The notes under the pieces were generated by a model. It saw nothing but the letters and a program-made list of their open reading frames with translations. It was not told where the DNA came from and made no database searches. The position numbers and the translations under genes were made by a program. A DNA stretch of 64,000 nt from an uncultured bacterium (GTDB lineage: Bacteria; Bacillota; Clostridia; Lachnospirales; Lachnospiraceae), in NCBI GenBank assembly GCA_947383005.1, contig CANDBT010000012.1, positions 41,186 to 105,185 of the forward strand, read 5' to 3'. Of the stretch, positions 43,322 to 52,026 are shown in pieces. Within the stretch, counting starts at the first letter, position 1, and every line of letters begins with the position of its first letter.

Positions 43322-43977
43322 CCTGTCTGTACGGAATGGAAGACGGGGGACGGATTGCTGATTATATTCATTCTCTGGATAAAGGGCACGGTACGTTGTG
43401 CGACCAGATTGCCAGAGAGGCAAGAGCTGCCTTTGTGCCGGTGATACGGCAGGAAACGGCAGCTTTTTTAAAGACAATGGTGACAATTGTTCGCCCCATG
43501 CGGATTTTGGAGGTGGGGACTGCCGTAGGCTATTCGGCTCTGGTAATGGCGCAGGCCATGCCGGAGGGAGCCAGGATTACGACTATTGAGAATGATGAAA
43601 AGCGGGCAGAACAAGCGCGCGACCATTTCCGGCAGGCGGGAATGGAAGGACGGGTTGATTTGATTGAAGGAGATGCCAGCCAGGTACTCGAAAATCTCCC
43701 GGGAACATATGATTTGATTTTTATGGATGCCGCCAAGGGCCAGTATATCCACTGGCTGCCGCGGATTTTAGCGCTGATGGCTGAGGGCAGCGTGCTTTTT
43801 TCCGATAATGTATTTCAGGACGGAGATATTTTTCAATCCCGGTTTGCCGTTGAGAGGAGAAAACGGACTATCCATAGCAGGATGAGAGAGTATTTATATG
43901 TATTAAAGAATACCAGGGAGCTGGAAACCAGCATTATCCCTATCGGGGATGGTGTGGCCCTGAGTGTAAAAAAGTAA
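43318..43977 (+). CDS. trmR: tRNA 5-hydroxyuridine methyltransferase (O-methyltransferase family)
   Basis: The 219-residue class I methyltransferase has SAM motif LEVGTAVGYSALVMAQAM and DLIFMDAAKGQYIHWLP, matching the CCoA-OMT-like YrrM family. In B. subtilis TrmR methylates 5-hydroxyuridine-34 made by TrhP to 5-methoxyuridine. Here a TrhP-type U32 protein is encoded next, which supports the same role. It overlaps the MltG-like gene by 4 bases. Confidence 0.85.
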   Translation: MTCLYGMEDGGRIADYIHSLDKGHGTLCDQIAREARAAFVPVIRQETAAFLKTMVTIVRPMRILEVGTAVGYSALVMAQAMPEGARITTIENDEKRAEQARDHFRQAGMEGRVDLIEGDASQVLENLPGTYDLIFMDAAKGQYIHWLPRILALMAEGSVLFSDNVFQDGDIFQSRFAVERRKRTIHSRMREYLYVLKNTRELETSIIPIGDGVALSVKK

Positions 43978-44036
43978 CAGTTCCGACGGGCATTTTTTTG
44001 CCCGTCTGCGCCAGGCAAAGGTGTTTGAATTGTTAC
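43974..44036 (+). repeat. Short family C repeat with GACGGGCA hairpin
   Basis: GTAACAGTTCCGACGGGCA, TTTTTT, TGCCCGTC, and an end AATTGTTAC. It lies between trmR and trhP; the inner stem could attenuate transcription. Confidence 0.65.
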
Positions 44037-44058
44037 ATGAAAAAGGAGGCAAGGCAGG

Positions 44059-45306
44059 ATGAGAAAGGTTGAACTGCTGATTCCGGCGGGGAGTCTGGAT
44101 GTGCTGAAGGTAGCGGTGGTGTATGGCGCGGATGCGGTTTATCTGGGCGGCGAGGCGTTTGGCCTTCGCGCCAAGGCGAAAAATTTTACCAACGAGGAAA
44201 TCCGCCAGGGCGTTGAATTCGCCCACAGGAGAGGGGTAAGGGTATATGTTACGGCGAATATCCTGGCTCACAATCAGGATTTGCCTCAGGTGGAAAAATA
44301 TTTTGAGGAATTAGGGGCAATTCAGCCGGATGCGCTGATTATTTCTGATCCCGGGGTGTTTTCTGTTGCCAGAAGAGTGCTGCCGGACATGGATATTCAC
44401 ATCAGCACCCAGGCCAACAATACCAATTATGGCACATATCGGTTTTGGCATGCCCTGGGGGCAAAACGGGTAGTATCGGCAAGAGAGCTTACCTTGACGG
44501 AAATACGTGAGATTCGTGACAATATTCCGTCTGAGATGGAGATTGAAAGCTTTGTCCATGGTGCTATGTGTATTTCTTATTCCGGCCGGTGCCTGTTAAG
44601 CAATTACCTGGCAGGCAGAGACGCCAACCGCGGTTCATGCAGCCATCCCTGCCGATGGAAGTATTTTTTGATGGAGGAAACCCGGCCAGGGGAATATATG
44701 CCTGTGGAAGAAAACGAACGGGGAACTTTTATTTTTAATTCCAAAGATTTATGTATGGTGGACCATATTCCGGAGATGATAGAGGCAGGGATAGATAGTT
44801 TTAAAGTAGAAGGGCGAATGAAGACGGCTCTCTATGTGGCAGTAGTAACCCGGGCTTACCGGAAGGCTATTGATGATTATCAGGAAGATCCGAATAAATA
44901 TCGGGCCAATTTGGGCTGGTATCAGGCGGAAATCGCCAAATGTACCAACCGTCAGTTTACTACGGGGTTTTATTTTGGGAAACCGGATGAATCGGCTCAG
45001 ATTTATGGAAGCAGTACTTATATAAAGAATTATACCTATCTGGGTACAGTAGAGCAGGTGACGCCGGCCGGGTGGGTGCGTCTTGTGCAAAAAAACAAAT
45101 TTTCCGTAGGGGAAACAATTGAAGTGATGAAGCCGGACGGGCGCAATCTGCCCGTGAAGGTTCGGGCCTTGACCGATGCGGAGGGGGGCGCCATAGAAAG
45201 CGTCCCCCATGCGGGACAGATTTTTTATGCTGATTTGGGAGCTGGGCTCACGCCTTACGATATATTGCGCCGGAACGAAGAGGAAGGGGATGGGCATTTA
45301 TGCTGA
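44059..45306 (+). CDS. trhP: U32-family tRNA uridine hydroxylase TrhP
   Basis: Members of the U32 'peptidase' family next to TrmR hydroxylate U34 of tRNAs using prephenate. The 415-residue product has VELLIPAGSLDVLKVAV, ADAVYLGGEAFGLRAKAKNF, the cysteine-containing segments HGAMCISYSGRCLLSNY and RGSCSHPCRW, and FKVEGRMKTALY, all family hallmarks with Fe-S ligand cysteines. AAAAAGGAGG precedes ATG 44059. It overlaps the next gene by 7 bases. Confidence 0.88.
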   Translation: MRKVELLIPAGSLDVLKVAVVYGADAVYLGGEAFGLRAKAKNFTNEEIRQGVEFAHRRGVRVYVTANILAHNQDLPQVEKYFEELGAIQPDALIISDPGVFSVARRVLPDMDIHISTQANNTNYGTYRFWHALGAKRVVSARELTLTEIREIRDNIPSEMEIESFVHGAMCISYSGRCLLSNYLAGRDANRGSCSHPCRWKYFLMEETRPGEYMPVEENERGTFIFNSKDLCMVDHIPEMIEAGIDSFKVEGRMKTALYVAVVTRAYRKAIDDYQEDPNKYRANLGWYQAEIAKCTNRQFTTGFYFGKPDESAQIYGSSTYIKNYTYLGTVEQVTPAGWVRLVQKNKFSVGETIEVMKPDGRNLPVKVRALTDAEGGAIESVPHAGQIFYADLGAGLTPYDILRRNEEEGDGHLC

Positions 45307-46136
45307 TCGGGGTTTTTGCGGCAGGGGCGGCGCTATGCCTGGCATATTTTATTGTTATTCTCATTTATTCAGGCATGGAAACCGTTTCTGCGGTGATGTG
45401 GCTTTTCTTTGCCGGAGGATTTGGGGTTACGGCTTTTAGTGTTTGGTATTATCAGAAATTCCCGGAACGCATGCCTTTGCGCCTGCCGGTATCCCTGGTG
45501 ACTTTGTGCGGGGCCGGGGCAGCGGTTATGCTGCTGCTTCAGATATTGATTATCAGCCGGGTACCTCAGGTCGCAGATTCCGGTCTGGAGTATTTGATTG
45601 TATTAGGCGCCCATGTCGGTGAAAACGGACGCCCGGGACGGACACTCCAGCTACGGCTGGACAAGGCGGCAGAGTATGCCATGCAGAATCCGGAGACGCT
45701 GCTGATCCTTTCCGGGGGAAAGACCAGGGAAGAAACCAAGCCGGAGGCGCAGGTGATGATGGATTATCTGATGGAAAGAGGAGTGCCCAGGGAACGGATG
45801 GCACTGGAGTGTCAGTCTACCAGCACCACGGAGAATATCGCATACAGCCGTCTGATGATTGAGGAGATAAAAGAGCGAAAACAGGAGGAAATCAAGGATG
45901 AGCGGGTGCTTCCTGCTTATCTCCCTTCAACGATGAACCATGGATTTTCCCATACAAATCAGGTTGGTATTTTGACCAGCAATTTTCACTTGTACCGGGC
46001 GACGCAAATCGCAAAAAAGCAGGGGATGAAAGAGATCAGTGGTATTGCTTCCCCCTCGGACAGGATTTTGTTCGTTCATTTGTGTTTTCGGGATGGGCTG
46101 GCGATTTTAAAAGAGCGGCTGGCAGGGAATCTATAA
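45300..46136 (+). CDS. YdcF-family (DUF218) membrane protein
   Basis: The 278-residue protein has three N-terminal membrane spans (about residues 1-85), then a DUF218 domain with YLIVLGAHVGENGRPGRTLQ, LILSGGKTREETKPEAQVM, ECQSTSTTENIAYS and ILTSNFHLYRATQIAKK. Members include the ElyC/SanA envelope proteins; the exact reaction is not established. It is translationally coupled to trhP. Confidence 0.85.
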   Translation: MLIGVFAAGAALCLAYFIVILIYSGMETVSAVMWLFFAGGFGVTAFSVWYYQKFPERMPLRLPVSLVTLCGAGAAVMLLLQILIISRVPQVADSGLEYLIVLGAHVGENGRPGRTLQLRLDKAAEYAMQNPETLLILSGGKTREETKPEAQVMMDYLMERGVPRERMALECQSTSTTENIAYSRLMIEEIKERKQEEIKDERVLPAYLPSTMNHGFSHTNQVGILTSNFHLYRATQIAKKQGMKEISGIASPSDRILFVHLCFRDGLAILKERLAGNL

Positions 46137-46158
46137 CGACGGTTTGATTGGAATTTTT

Positions 46159-46298
46159 GTAACAGTTCAGACGGCGGGGAATTTTTGGCGTCAAGCTTGC
46201 TTGTAAGCCAAAATTTATGTTAAATTCCACATCAGATGGACATTCGATGCTTCTTGTCCGGCGTAGACGGGCAAGAAGATACCCGTCTGAACTGCTAC
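46159..46298 (+). repeat. Intergenic repeat family C, full copy
   Basis: GTAACAGTTCAGACGGCGGG, the CAAGCTTGCTTGTAAGCCAA part, CACATCAGATGGACATTC, and an end CGTCTGAACTGCTAC. One inner arm is shortened relative to 30440-30588. Confidence 0.75.
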
Positions 46299-46397
46299 GA
46301 ATTTTTTGGGAAATGCTGATTTAATCAGCGCTTCCTTGGACAATGGTAAGTTAAAATCACGCAGATATGCAGCAAAACAGGAAGGAGCAGATAGTAA

Positions 46398-49346
46398 ATG
46401 GAGCATAAAGGGCAAGGGCAGCACGGGCGGCTGGAAGAGCTGGATACTTATCGGCTTGTGGACCGGAGGACAATTGAGGAGATGCAGTCGGAAGGGATCG
46501 TACTGGAGCATAAAAAAACCGGAGCCAGGATATTTTTGCTATCCAATGATGATGAAAATAAAGTTTTCTGTATTGGTTTCCGTACGCCGCCGGATGATAA
46601 TACAGGCTTGCCTCATATTTTGGAGCATAGTGTGTTGTGCGGATCGGAGAAGTTTCCTTTGAAAGACCCGTTTGTGGAATTGGTAAAGGGTTCGTTGAAT
46701 ACCTTTTTGAATGCGATGACTTATCCGGATAAGACTGTGTACCCGGTAGCTAGCTGTAATGATAAAGATTTTCAAAATCTCATGGATGTATATATGGATG
46801 CGGTGCTCCATCCGAATATTTATCAGGAAGAGAAGATTTTCCGGCAGGAGGGCTGGCACTATGAGCTGGATGATATCAGCCAGCCCATTACTTACAACGG
46901 TGTTGTTTATAATGAGATGAAAGGCGCTTATTCCGCGCCGGAGAGCATGTTGGAACGGTATACACAGGGGACTTTGTTTCCGGATAATTGTTATGGCAAA
47001 GATTCCGGCGGGGACCCGGAGGAAATTCCCAGTCTGACTTATGAGAAGTTTTTGGACTTTCACAGGACTTATTATCATCCGTCCAACAGCTTTATTTACT
47101 TGTATGGAGATATGGACATGGCTGAGAAGCTGCAATGGCTGGACGAGGAGTATTTGAGCCATTATGAGAAGCGGCCGGTAGATTCCCGTATCCCTATGCA
47201 AAAAGCTTTCGAAGAACGGGTGGAAAAGGAGATTCATTATTCCATTACCGAAGGGGAGCCGGAAGAAAATAAAACATATCTGTCTTTGAGTACGGTGGTG
47301 GGAACGGATTTGGAACCGGAGCTTTATGTGGCTTTTCAAATTTTGGAGTACACGCTGCTTAGCGCGCCAGGGGCGCCGCTGAAACAGGCGCTTATTGATG
47401 CCGGTATTGGCAAGGACGTGTTGGGCGGCTATGAGAATGGTATACTGCAGCCATATTTTACCGTGACAGCCAAAGATGCCGACCGGGATCAGAAAGGCGA
47501 GTTTTTGGCCGTAATCAAAGGCACGCTGCGCAAGCTGGCTGACAGAGGGATCAATAGGAAAAGTTTGTTGGCCGGCATCAATTTTTATGAATTTAAATAT
47601 CGGGAGGCGGATTATGGAGCTACGCCCAAGGGGCTGATTTGGGGCCTGCAGAGTCTGGACAGTTGGCTCTATGACGGTGATCCGATGATGCATCTGGAAT
47701 ATCAGGCTACTTTTGATCAATTGAAAAAATCCGCCAGCCAGGGATATTTTGAACAGCTAATCCGGGATTATCTGCTGGATAATCCTTTTGAGGCAATGGT
47801 TGTGCTCAGTCCGCAAAAGAATCTGACGGCCCGCCAGGAGGCGGAGACGGCCGGGAAATTAGCCCGCTATAAGGAATCATTAAGCCAGGAACGGCTCAAA
47901 GATCTGGCAGAGGAGGCTAGAATTCTTAAAGAGTATCAGGATACCCCGTCTTCCCCGGAGGATCTGCAGAAAATCCCCCTGCTGAAAAGAGAGGATATCG
48001 GAAAGGAAGCAGAAAGGTTCCGTTGGGTTAAAAGGCGGGAAAACGGGATTGATGTGCTCCATCACAATTACTTTACTTCTGGTATCGGCTATTTGAAAGT
48101 ACTGTTTATGACCGATGCCGTACCTCAGGAGGATTTGGTCTATGTTGGGCTTTTAAAAGCGGTACTGGGAAATGTGGATACGGAACATTATGGATATTCG
48201 GATTTAACCAGCGAGATTTATTTAAACAGCGGCGGCGTGGATTTTTCCACGGCTGCTTATGGGAATTTGGAGGAACCGGAACATTTCACCGGAGCGTTTG
48301 TTGCGAATATCCGGGTGCTGTATGACAAGCTGGATTTTGGTTTTGAGATTTTGGAAGAAATTTTGTGCCACTCTTCTTTCGCAGACGAAAAGCGGTTGGA
48401 GGAAGTTATCCAGGAGAACCGTTCCCGCGCCAGGATGCGCTTGGAAAATGCAGGCCACAGCACGGCAGTTTCCCGCGCGACTTCTTATTTTTCTCCCACG
48501 TCTTATTTCAACGAGATGACCGGTGGGACAACTTATTATCATTTCCTGGAAAAGGCGGCGGGGAATTACCCAGAGGAAAAAGAGACGCTCATCGCTAAAT
48601 TGGAGGAAGTCAGCAGGAAATTGTTTGTCCGTTCGCGTATGCTGATCAGCTATACGGCTGACGAGGAGGGCTATGGGCGTCTTCCTCAGGCAATGAAAAA
48701 GCTGACCGAAAAACTGCCGGAAGGCACAGGGAAGCAATATGGGTTTTCCCATCCGATAAAAAATAAAAACGAAGGATTTAAAACTTCTTCCAAGGTAAAT
48801 TATGTAGCTCGCTGCGGCAATTTCCGGGAGGCCGGCTATTCTTATACAGGGGCGCTTAAAATCCTGCAGGTGATTTTAAGCTATGACTATCTGTGGCTGA
48901 ATATCCGGGTGAAAGGCGGCGCTTATGGGTGTATGAGCGGATTTGGCCGTTCAGGAGAAGGATATCTCGTTTCTTACCGTGATCCCAATCTGGGCGAAAC
49001 GGATAAAGTATATGAAGGTATTGTGGAGTATTTGGAGCAATTTGATCCGGATGAGCGGGATATGACGAAGTATGTAATCGGAACCATCAGTAATCTGGAT
49101 ACACCGCTTCCGCCTTCGGCAAAGGGCGGCAAAGCGCTGTCCGCTTATTTGTCCAAGGTGACGGAGGAGATGCTTCAAACAGAGCGGGATCAGGTGCTCA
49201 AAGCCACAAAAGAAGATATCCGGGCGCTGGCTAAGTTCGTGCAGGCAATTTTGGAGACGGGAAGTTTCTGCGTGGTGGGAAACGAAGATAAAATCGAAGC
49301 GAATAAGGAGCTTTTTGGGGAAGTCAAAAATCTGCATACCTTATAA
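46398..49346 (+). CDS. M16C (presequence protease/insulinase-type) metalloprotease
   Basis: A large single-chain M16 zinc protease of 982 residues. The inverted zinc motif is HILEHSVLCG near residue 73 with the downstream glutamate in VYNEMKGAYS; the C-terminal half carries the non-catalytic repeat with the substrate R/Y pair in VKGGAYGC. M16C enzymes degrade short unstructured peptides; no signal peptide is seen, so it probably acts in the cytoplasm. Length matches PreP-like homologues. AGGAAGGAGC precedes ATG 46398. Confidence 0.92.
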   Translation: MEHKGQGQHGRLEELDTYRLVDRRTIEEMQSEGIVLEHKKTGARIFLLSNDDENKVFCIGFRTPPDDNTGLPHILEHSVLCGSEKFPLKDPFVELVKGSLNTFLNAMTYPDKTVYPVASCNDKDFQNLMDVYMDAVLHPNIYQEEKIFRQEGWHYELDDISQPITYNGVVYNEMKGAYSAPESMLERYTQGTLFPDNCYGKDSGGDPEEIPSLTYEKFLDFHRTYYHPSNSFIYLYGDMDMAEKLQWLDEEYLSHYEKRPVDSRIPMQKAFEERVEKEIHYSITEGEPEENKTYLSLSTVVGTDLEPELYVAFQILEYTLLSAPGAPLKQALIDAGIGKDVLGGYENGILQPYFTVTAKDADRDQKGEFLAVIKGTLRKLADRGINRKSLLAGINFYEFKYREADYGATPKGLIWGLQSLDSWLYDGDPMMHLEYQATFDQLKKSASQGYFEQLIRDYLLDNPFEAMVVLSPQKNLTARQEAETAGKLARYKESLSQERLKDLAEEARILKEYQDTPSSPEDLQKIPLLKREDIGKEAERFRWVKRRENGIDVLHHNYFTSGIGYLKVLFMTDAVPQEDLVYVGLLKAVLGNVDTEHYGYSDLTSEIYLNSGGVDFSTAAYGNLEEPEHFTGAFVANIRVLYDKLDFGFEILEEILCHSSFADEKRLEEVIQENRSRARMRLENAGHSTAVSRATSYFSPTSYFNEMTGGTTYYHFLEKAAGNYPEEKETLIAKLEEVSRKLFVRSRMLISYTADEEGYGRLPQAMKKLTEKLPEGTGKQYGFSHPIKNKNEGFKTSSKVNYVARCGNFREAGYSYTGALKILQVILSYDYLWLNIRVKGGAYGCMSGFGRSGEGYLVSYRDPNLGETDKVYEGIVEYLEQFDPDERDMTKYVIGTISNLDTPLPPSAKGGKALSAYLSKVTEEMLQTERDQVLKATKEDIRALAKFVQAILETGSFCVVGNEDKIEANKELFGEVKNLHTL

Positions 49347-49349
49347 AAC

Positions 49350-49394
49350 GTAACCGTTCAGGCGGGCAGGAAGATGTTCCGTCTGAACGGTTAC
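49350..49394 (+). repeat. Minimal family C inverted repeat
   Basis: GTAACCGTTCAGGCGG pairs with CCGTCTGAACGGTTAC. It lies between the M16 gene and era. Confidence 0.65.
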
Positions 49395-49423
49395 AATAAA
49401 TCCGGGAAGGAATAAGTGACGTT

Positions 49424-50320
49424 ATGGATAAAGATAAGGGGAAATCGGGGTTTGTGGCGTTGATTGGAAGGCCCAATGTGGGAAAATCCACATTGATGAA
49501 TTCTTTGATCGGGCAGAAGATTGCCATAACTTCGTCGAAGCCTCAGACCACCCGCAACCGAATACAGACCGTGTATACAGATGATCGGGGACAGATTGTT
49601 TTTTTGGACACTCCGGGTATACACAAAGCCAAAAACCGGCTGGGCAAATATATGGTAAGTGTGGCGGAACACAGCCTGGAGGAGGTAGATGTGGTTTTGT
49701 GGCTGGTGGAGCCAACTACTTACATCGGTGCGGGAGAACAGTATATTGCCCGTCAGCTTCAGCAGGTGAAACGGCCGGTGATTTTGGTGATTAATAAGAT
49801 GGATATGTTGAAGCAGCAGGAAGAGATGCTGAAATTCATTGCTGCTTATAAGGATGTTGGCAATTTTGCTGAAATCGTACCAATATCGGCTCTTAGAGGG
49901 AGAAATACCGATATGCTGACAGAATTGATTTTTAAGTATTTGCCCTATGGGCCGCAATTTTATGATGAAGATACCGTTACCGACCAGCCTATGCGTCAGA
50001 TTGTGGCTGAATTGATCAGAGAAAAAGCGCTGCGGTTGCTTTCCGAGGAAATTCCCCACGGGATTGCCGTGACGGTAGAACAAATGAAGGAGAGAAAAAG
50101 CGGGATAACGGATATCCAGGCGACAATTGTCTGCGAGAGAGAAACACATAAGGGGATTATTATCGGCAAAGACGGACAAATGCTGAAGAAAATTGGCTCG
50201 GCGGCCCGGAAAGACATAGAAGGGATGACGGAGACTAAGGTGAATTTACAGCTTTGGGTAAAAGTCCGTAAGGAATGGAGAGACAGCGAATTGCTGCTGA
50301 AAAATTATGGTTATCAGTAA
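49424..50320 (+). CDS. era: GTPase Era
   Basis: Era binds the 3' end of 16S rRNA and acts in 30S assembly. The 298-residue protein has G1 GRPNVGKST, G3 DTPGIHK, G4 NKMD and G5 SAL, and a C-terminal KH domain with IIIGKDGQMLKKIG. Length is normal. In many Clostridia recO follows; here a ThyX-like gene follows. Confidence 0.96.
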   Translation: MDKDKGKSGFVALIGRPNVGKSTLMNSLIGQKIAITSSKPQTTRNRIQTVYTDDRGQIVFLDTPGIHKAKNRLGKYMVSVAEHSLEEVDVVLWLVEPTTYIGAGEQYIARQLQQVKRPVILVINKMDMLKQQEEMLKFIAAYKDVGNFAEIVPISALRGRNTDMLTELIFKYLPYGPQFYDEDTVTDQPMRQIVAELIREKALRLLSEEIPHGIAVTVEQMKERKSGITDIQATIVCERETHKGIIIGKDGQMLKKIGSAARKDIEGMTETKVNLQLWVKVRKEWRDSELLLKNYGYQ

Positions 50321-50340
50321 CAGAAGATGTCCCTGCTGGA

Positions 50341-50390
50341 GTTACCGTTCGCTGGGTACCAGTGAACAGTAACCCGTCTGGATTGTTACC
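50341..50390 (+). repeat. Short inverted repeat after era
   Basis: GTTACCGTTC and GTGAACAGTAAC flank CTGGGTACCAG, a near-palindrome related to families C and F. Confidence 0.5.
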
Positions 50391-50432
50391 ATGAATTGAA
50401 TATCGACAATTCTTGCAATGTGGGAGGGAAAT

Positions 50433-51080
50433 ATGATAAAATTGGAGCGTACCAGTGTGATGAATCTGGAAAACGCGATGAGGGGAGCCCGGAATCCGTT
50501 GAATAGCTGGCACCGGATGGACAGCGCCTATGATGAAGATGGGAACTATGTGCTGGGCCCCAACGATTTGGATTTGGCAGGACGGCTTCGCAGGGCGGGC
50601 AGCGATCACAGAAAATTTATCCGGCAGATTTTTGTGTCTGTGGATATTACTGCGCCGATGTACTGGTGGAAAGAGTATGATACTTACAAAGTAGCCACGG
50701 TAGCCAATTCTACCAGTACCATGCACCGGATTCACAAAAAAGCTTTCGAGCTGGAGGATTTCAGCTGCGACCATATGACGCCGGAAACCTTGGAATTTAT
50801 GAGGACGGTTATCAGCCGTTTGGAGCAGATCCGCCAGAAATATCTGGAGACGAAAAGCAAAGAGGACTGGTATGATCTGATTCAGCTTTTGCCCTCCAGC
50901 TATAATCAGATGAGGACTTGTACGCTGAATTATGAAACTTTAGTAAATATTTACTATGCGAGGCAGAATCACAAGCTTGCGGAGTGGCATGAATTTTGTG
51001 CCTGGATTCGTTCCCTGCCTTACGCCAGGGAGATTATCCTTGCAGAAGAAGTCGTCGAGAATGGAGGAAAACATGTATAA
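50433..51080 (+). CDS. ThyX-like protein of unknown function
   Basis: The 215-residue product resembles the flavin-dependent thymidylate synthase fold in two regions: VDITAPMYWWKEYDTYKVAT with STSTMHRIHKK, and a C-terminal QMRTCTLNYETLVNIYYAR followed by LAEWHEFCAWI, where ThyX has NARELRHFF...AQWEIR. The RHR motif with flavin contacts is changed, so catalysis of dTMP synthesis is doubtful. I call it from pattern only. ATG 50433 follows GGGAGGG; ATG 50418 is upstream of that site. It overlaps nfnA by 8 bases. Confidence 0.55.
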   Translation: MIKLERTSVMNLENAMRGARNPLNSWHRMDSAYDEDGNYVLGPNDLDLAGRLRRAGSDHRKFIRQIFVSVDITAPMYWWKEYDTYKVATVANSTSTMHRIHKKAFELEDFSCDHMTPETLEFMRTVISRLEQIRQKYLETKSKEDWYDLIQLLPSSYNQMRTCTLNYETLVNIYYARQNHKLAEWHEFCAWIRSLPYAREIILAEEVVENGGKHV

Positions 51081-51954
51081 GATTTTAAAAGCGGAAAGGT
51101 TGGCGGAAAAAATATATTTGATGGATGTAGAAGCGCCCCGGGTGGCAAAATCCTGTCAGCCCGGAGAATTTGTTATTGTGAAAATGGATGAAAAAGGGGA
51201 GCGCATTCCGCTGACTATCTGTGATTTCGATCGCAAGGCAGGGACAGTGACGATTGTTTTTCAGATTGTAGGAGCTTCTACTCAGAGAATGGCCGAATGG
51301 AAGGAAGGCGATGCTTTCCAGGATTTTGTAGGGCCTTTGGGGCAGCCTTCCGAGTTCGTCAAAGAGGATATCGAAGAAGTGAAAAAGAGAAAATATCTGT
51401 TTGTTGCCGGAGGAGTAGGTACGGCGCCGGTTTATCCCCAGGTGAAATGGATGAGAGAACATGGTATAGAAGCGGATGTGATCGTAGGCGCCAAGACGAA
51501 GGAATTGCTGATTTTGGAAGAGCCGATGAGAGAAGTGGCCGGAAATCTTTACATAACCACAGATGATGGTTCCTATATGAATAAAGGTATGGTTACGGAG
51601 GTAATTAAAGACCTGGTGGTGAATCAGGGAAAGAAGTATGATGTCTGTGTAGCTATTGGGCCGATGATTATGATGAAGTTTGTCTGTCTGCTGACCAAGG
51701 AGTTGAATTTACCGACGATTGTCAGCATGAATCCGGTTATGGTGGATGGTACGGGCATGTGCGGCGCTTGCCGGCTCAGCGTGGGCGGTCAGGTGAAATT
51801 TGCCTGTGTGGACGGGCCGGAATTTGACGGCCATCAGGTGAATTTTGATGAGGCCATGAAGCGGCAGCAGATTTATAAAACGGAGGAAGGGCGTGCCATG
51901 CTGCGGATGCAGGAAGGAGACACCCATCACGGCGGCTGCGGGAATTGCCAATAG
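51073..51954 (+). CDS. nfnA: NfnA, ferredoxin-NADP oxidoreductase small subunit
   Basis: NfnAB couples NADH and reduced ferredoxin to NADP+ reduction by flavin electron bifurcation. The 293-residue product is a ferredoxin reductase type protein: FAD domain (CQPGEFVIVKMDEKGERIPL), NAD domain (FVAGGVGTAPVYPQVKWM) and a C-terminal 2Fe-2S site (GMCGACRLSV...FACVDGPEFDGH). ATG 51073 has GGAGGA upstream and overlaps the preceding gene; the longer frame back to 50956 is a shadow. nfnB follows after 72 bases. Confidence 0.9.
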   Translation: MYKILKAERLAEKIYLMDVEAPRVAKSCQPGEFVIVKMDEKGERIPLTICDFDRKAGTVTIVFQIVGASTQRMAEWKEGDAFQDFVGPLGQPSEFVKEDIEEVKKRKYLFVAGGVGTAPVYPQVKWMREHGIEADVIVGAKTKELLILEEPMREVAGNLYITTDDGSYMNKGMVTEVIKDLVVNQGKKYDVCVAIGPMIMMKFVCLLTKELNLPTIVSMNPVMVDGTGMCGACRLSVGGQVKFACVDGPEFDGHQVNFDEAMKRQQIYKTEEGRAMLRMQEGDTHHGGCGNCQ

Positions 51955-52026
51955 CAGTTACGATTTAGGGTAAGTGTGCAGAAAGCCGACAGTCAGCACA
52001 TTAGTACAGGGAAAGAGGATGAGAGA

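Noticed and set aside
47000-47720. Long minus-strand ORF under the M16 protease gene
   Set aside because: A shadow frame of the protease with no features of its own.
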